NCBI GenBank assembly: GCA_905210415.1
Contig: CAJLWM010000002.1
Span: 1-64,000 of the forward strand
Origin: an uncultured Prevotellaceae bacterium
GTDB taxonomy: Bacteria > Bacteroidota > Bacteroidia > Bacteroidales > Muribaculaceae
Direction: 5' to 3'
Length of the DNA: 64,000 nt
Made by a program: the position numbers and the translations under genes
Notes under the pieces: generated by a model
Told to the model about the DNA's origin: nothing
What the model saw: only the letters and a program-made list of their open reading frames with translations
Database searches by the model: none
Shown: positions 63,816 to 64,000 of the stretch, piece after piece
Layout: the number at the start of each line of letters is the position of its first letter
Position numbering within the stretch: position 1 is the stretch's first letter

Positions 63816-63849
63816 AAAAGGGCGGGGTAGCCATCAGGCTCCCCACCCT
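63816..63849 (-). terminator. Terminator of the gene at the right edge
   Basis: AGGGTGGGGAGCC, loop TGAT, GGCTACCCCGCCC, then TTTTGCG on the minus strand. Confidence 0.75.
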
Positions 63850-63937
63850 ATGAAGTTCGTTGTCCAAATCCGCGCCGTAGGACCAACGCGATGAAGCGCA
63901 GTGTTATCCTATATTCGCGGTCTGGGTAAGTAATACG

Positions 63938-64000
63938 TTATCTTGCCACCAATCCGGCAACGCCCACTGTGAGGGTCTTGTTGTCGGCAATACCATAGAT
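63938..64000 (-). CDS. C-terminal end of an unidentified protein
   Basis: The minus strand from the window edge reads 20 codons (IYGIADNKTLTVGVAGLVAR) and then TAA at 63938-63940, followed by a good terminator. Alternating hydrophobic residues could be a final beta strand. Too short to name. Confidence 0.45.
   Translation of the reverse strand: MYGIADNKTLTVGVAGLVAR

Overview
The window reads as a chromosomal segment of an anaerobic gut Bacteroidales bacterium, with a Muribaculaceae- or Prevotellaceae-like gene set (the family is inference). Reasons: Bacteroidota-type -7 promoter boxes (TAnnTTTG) sit upstream of many genes; there are SusC-style outer-membrane beta-barrels, an aspA/Dcu fumarate module, a hmuYRSTUV haem operon, BspA-type leucine-rich repeats, and Bacteroidetes-specific families (DUF4838, DUF2851, DUF4294, DUF4391, peptidase M64). 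No complete tRNA or rRNA gene and no CRISPR array was seen.

Layout. 0-2.6 kb: a GH29 fucosidase (cut by the window edge and chimeric there) and a GH109-like enzyme. 2.6-10.5 kb: rdgB, xerD, a metallophosphatase, lrgAB, a kinase-like protein and an SGNH/MBOAT acyl-transfer pair. 10.7-14 kb: an internally deleted dcu transporter, a porin-like protein and aspA. 14.6-25.1 kb: one six-gene minus-strand operon, SNF2 helicase - DUF4391 - RAYT transposase - type III mod - Bro-N/Fic - type III res, which looks like a composite defence island. 25.8-35.8 kb: AraC regulator, LD-carboxypeptidase, MscS channel, DUF2851, DUF4838 protein and a porin. 36.0-46.2 kb: an acquired-looking block with a tRNA-Met 3' fragment, integrase-arm-like GTGACC repeats, the complete hmuYRSTUV operon and a broken ISL3 transposase. 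46.3-64 kb: M64 peptidase, mutS, a frameshifted LRR protein, a GT11-like transferase, a methyltransferase-like protein, YfhO, a large outer-membrane barrel, a DUF4143 ATPase, an ABC exporter, DUF4294 and the tail of one more gene.

The most notable unnamed structure is a dispersed family of about 190-bp elements. There are five near-full copies at 3241, 4460, 36351, 46020 and 51737, with about 20-bp terminal inverted repeats. Each is flanked by the same 4-bp word on both sides (ATAA in two copies, TTAA in three), as expected for a target-site duplication. Two copies bracket xerD in direct orientation and two bracket the haem operon in inverted orientation. A 12-bp palindrome at 5695-5706 with the same flanks looks like a minimal form. 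No transposase for the family is visible here.

Several places may be real rearrangements or assembly artefacts: a 55-bp exact copy of rdgB fused in frame to the fucosidase at the left edge, the dcu gene missing its middle, and a frameshift separating signal peptide from body in the LRR protein.
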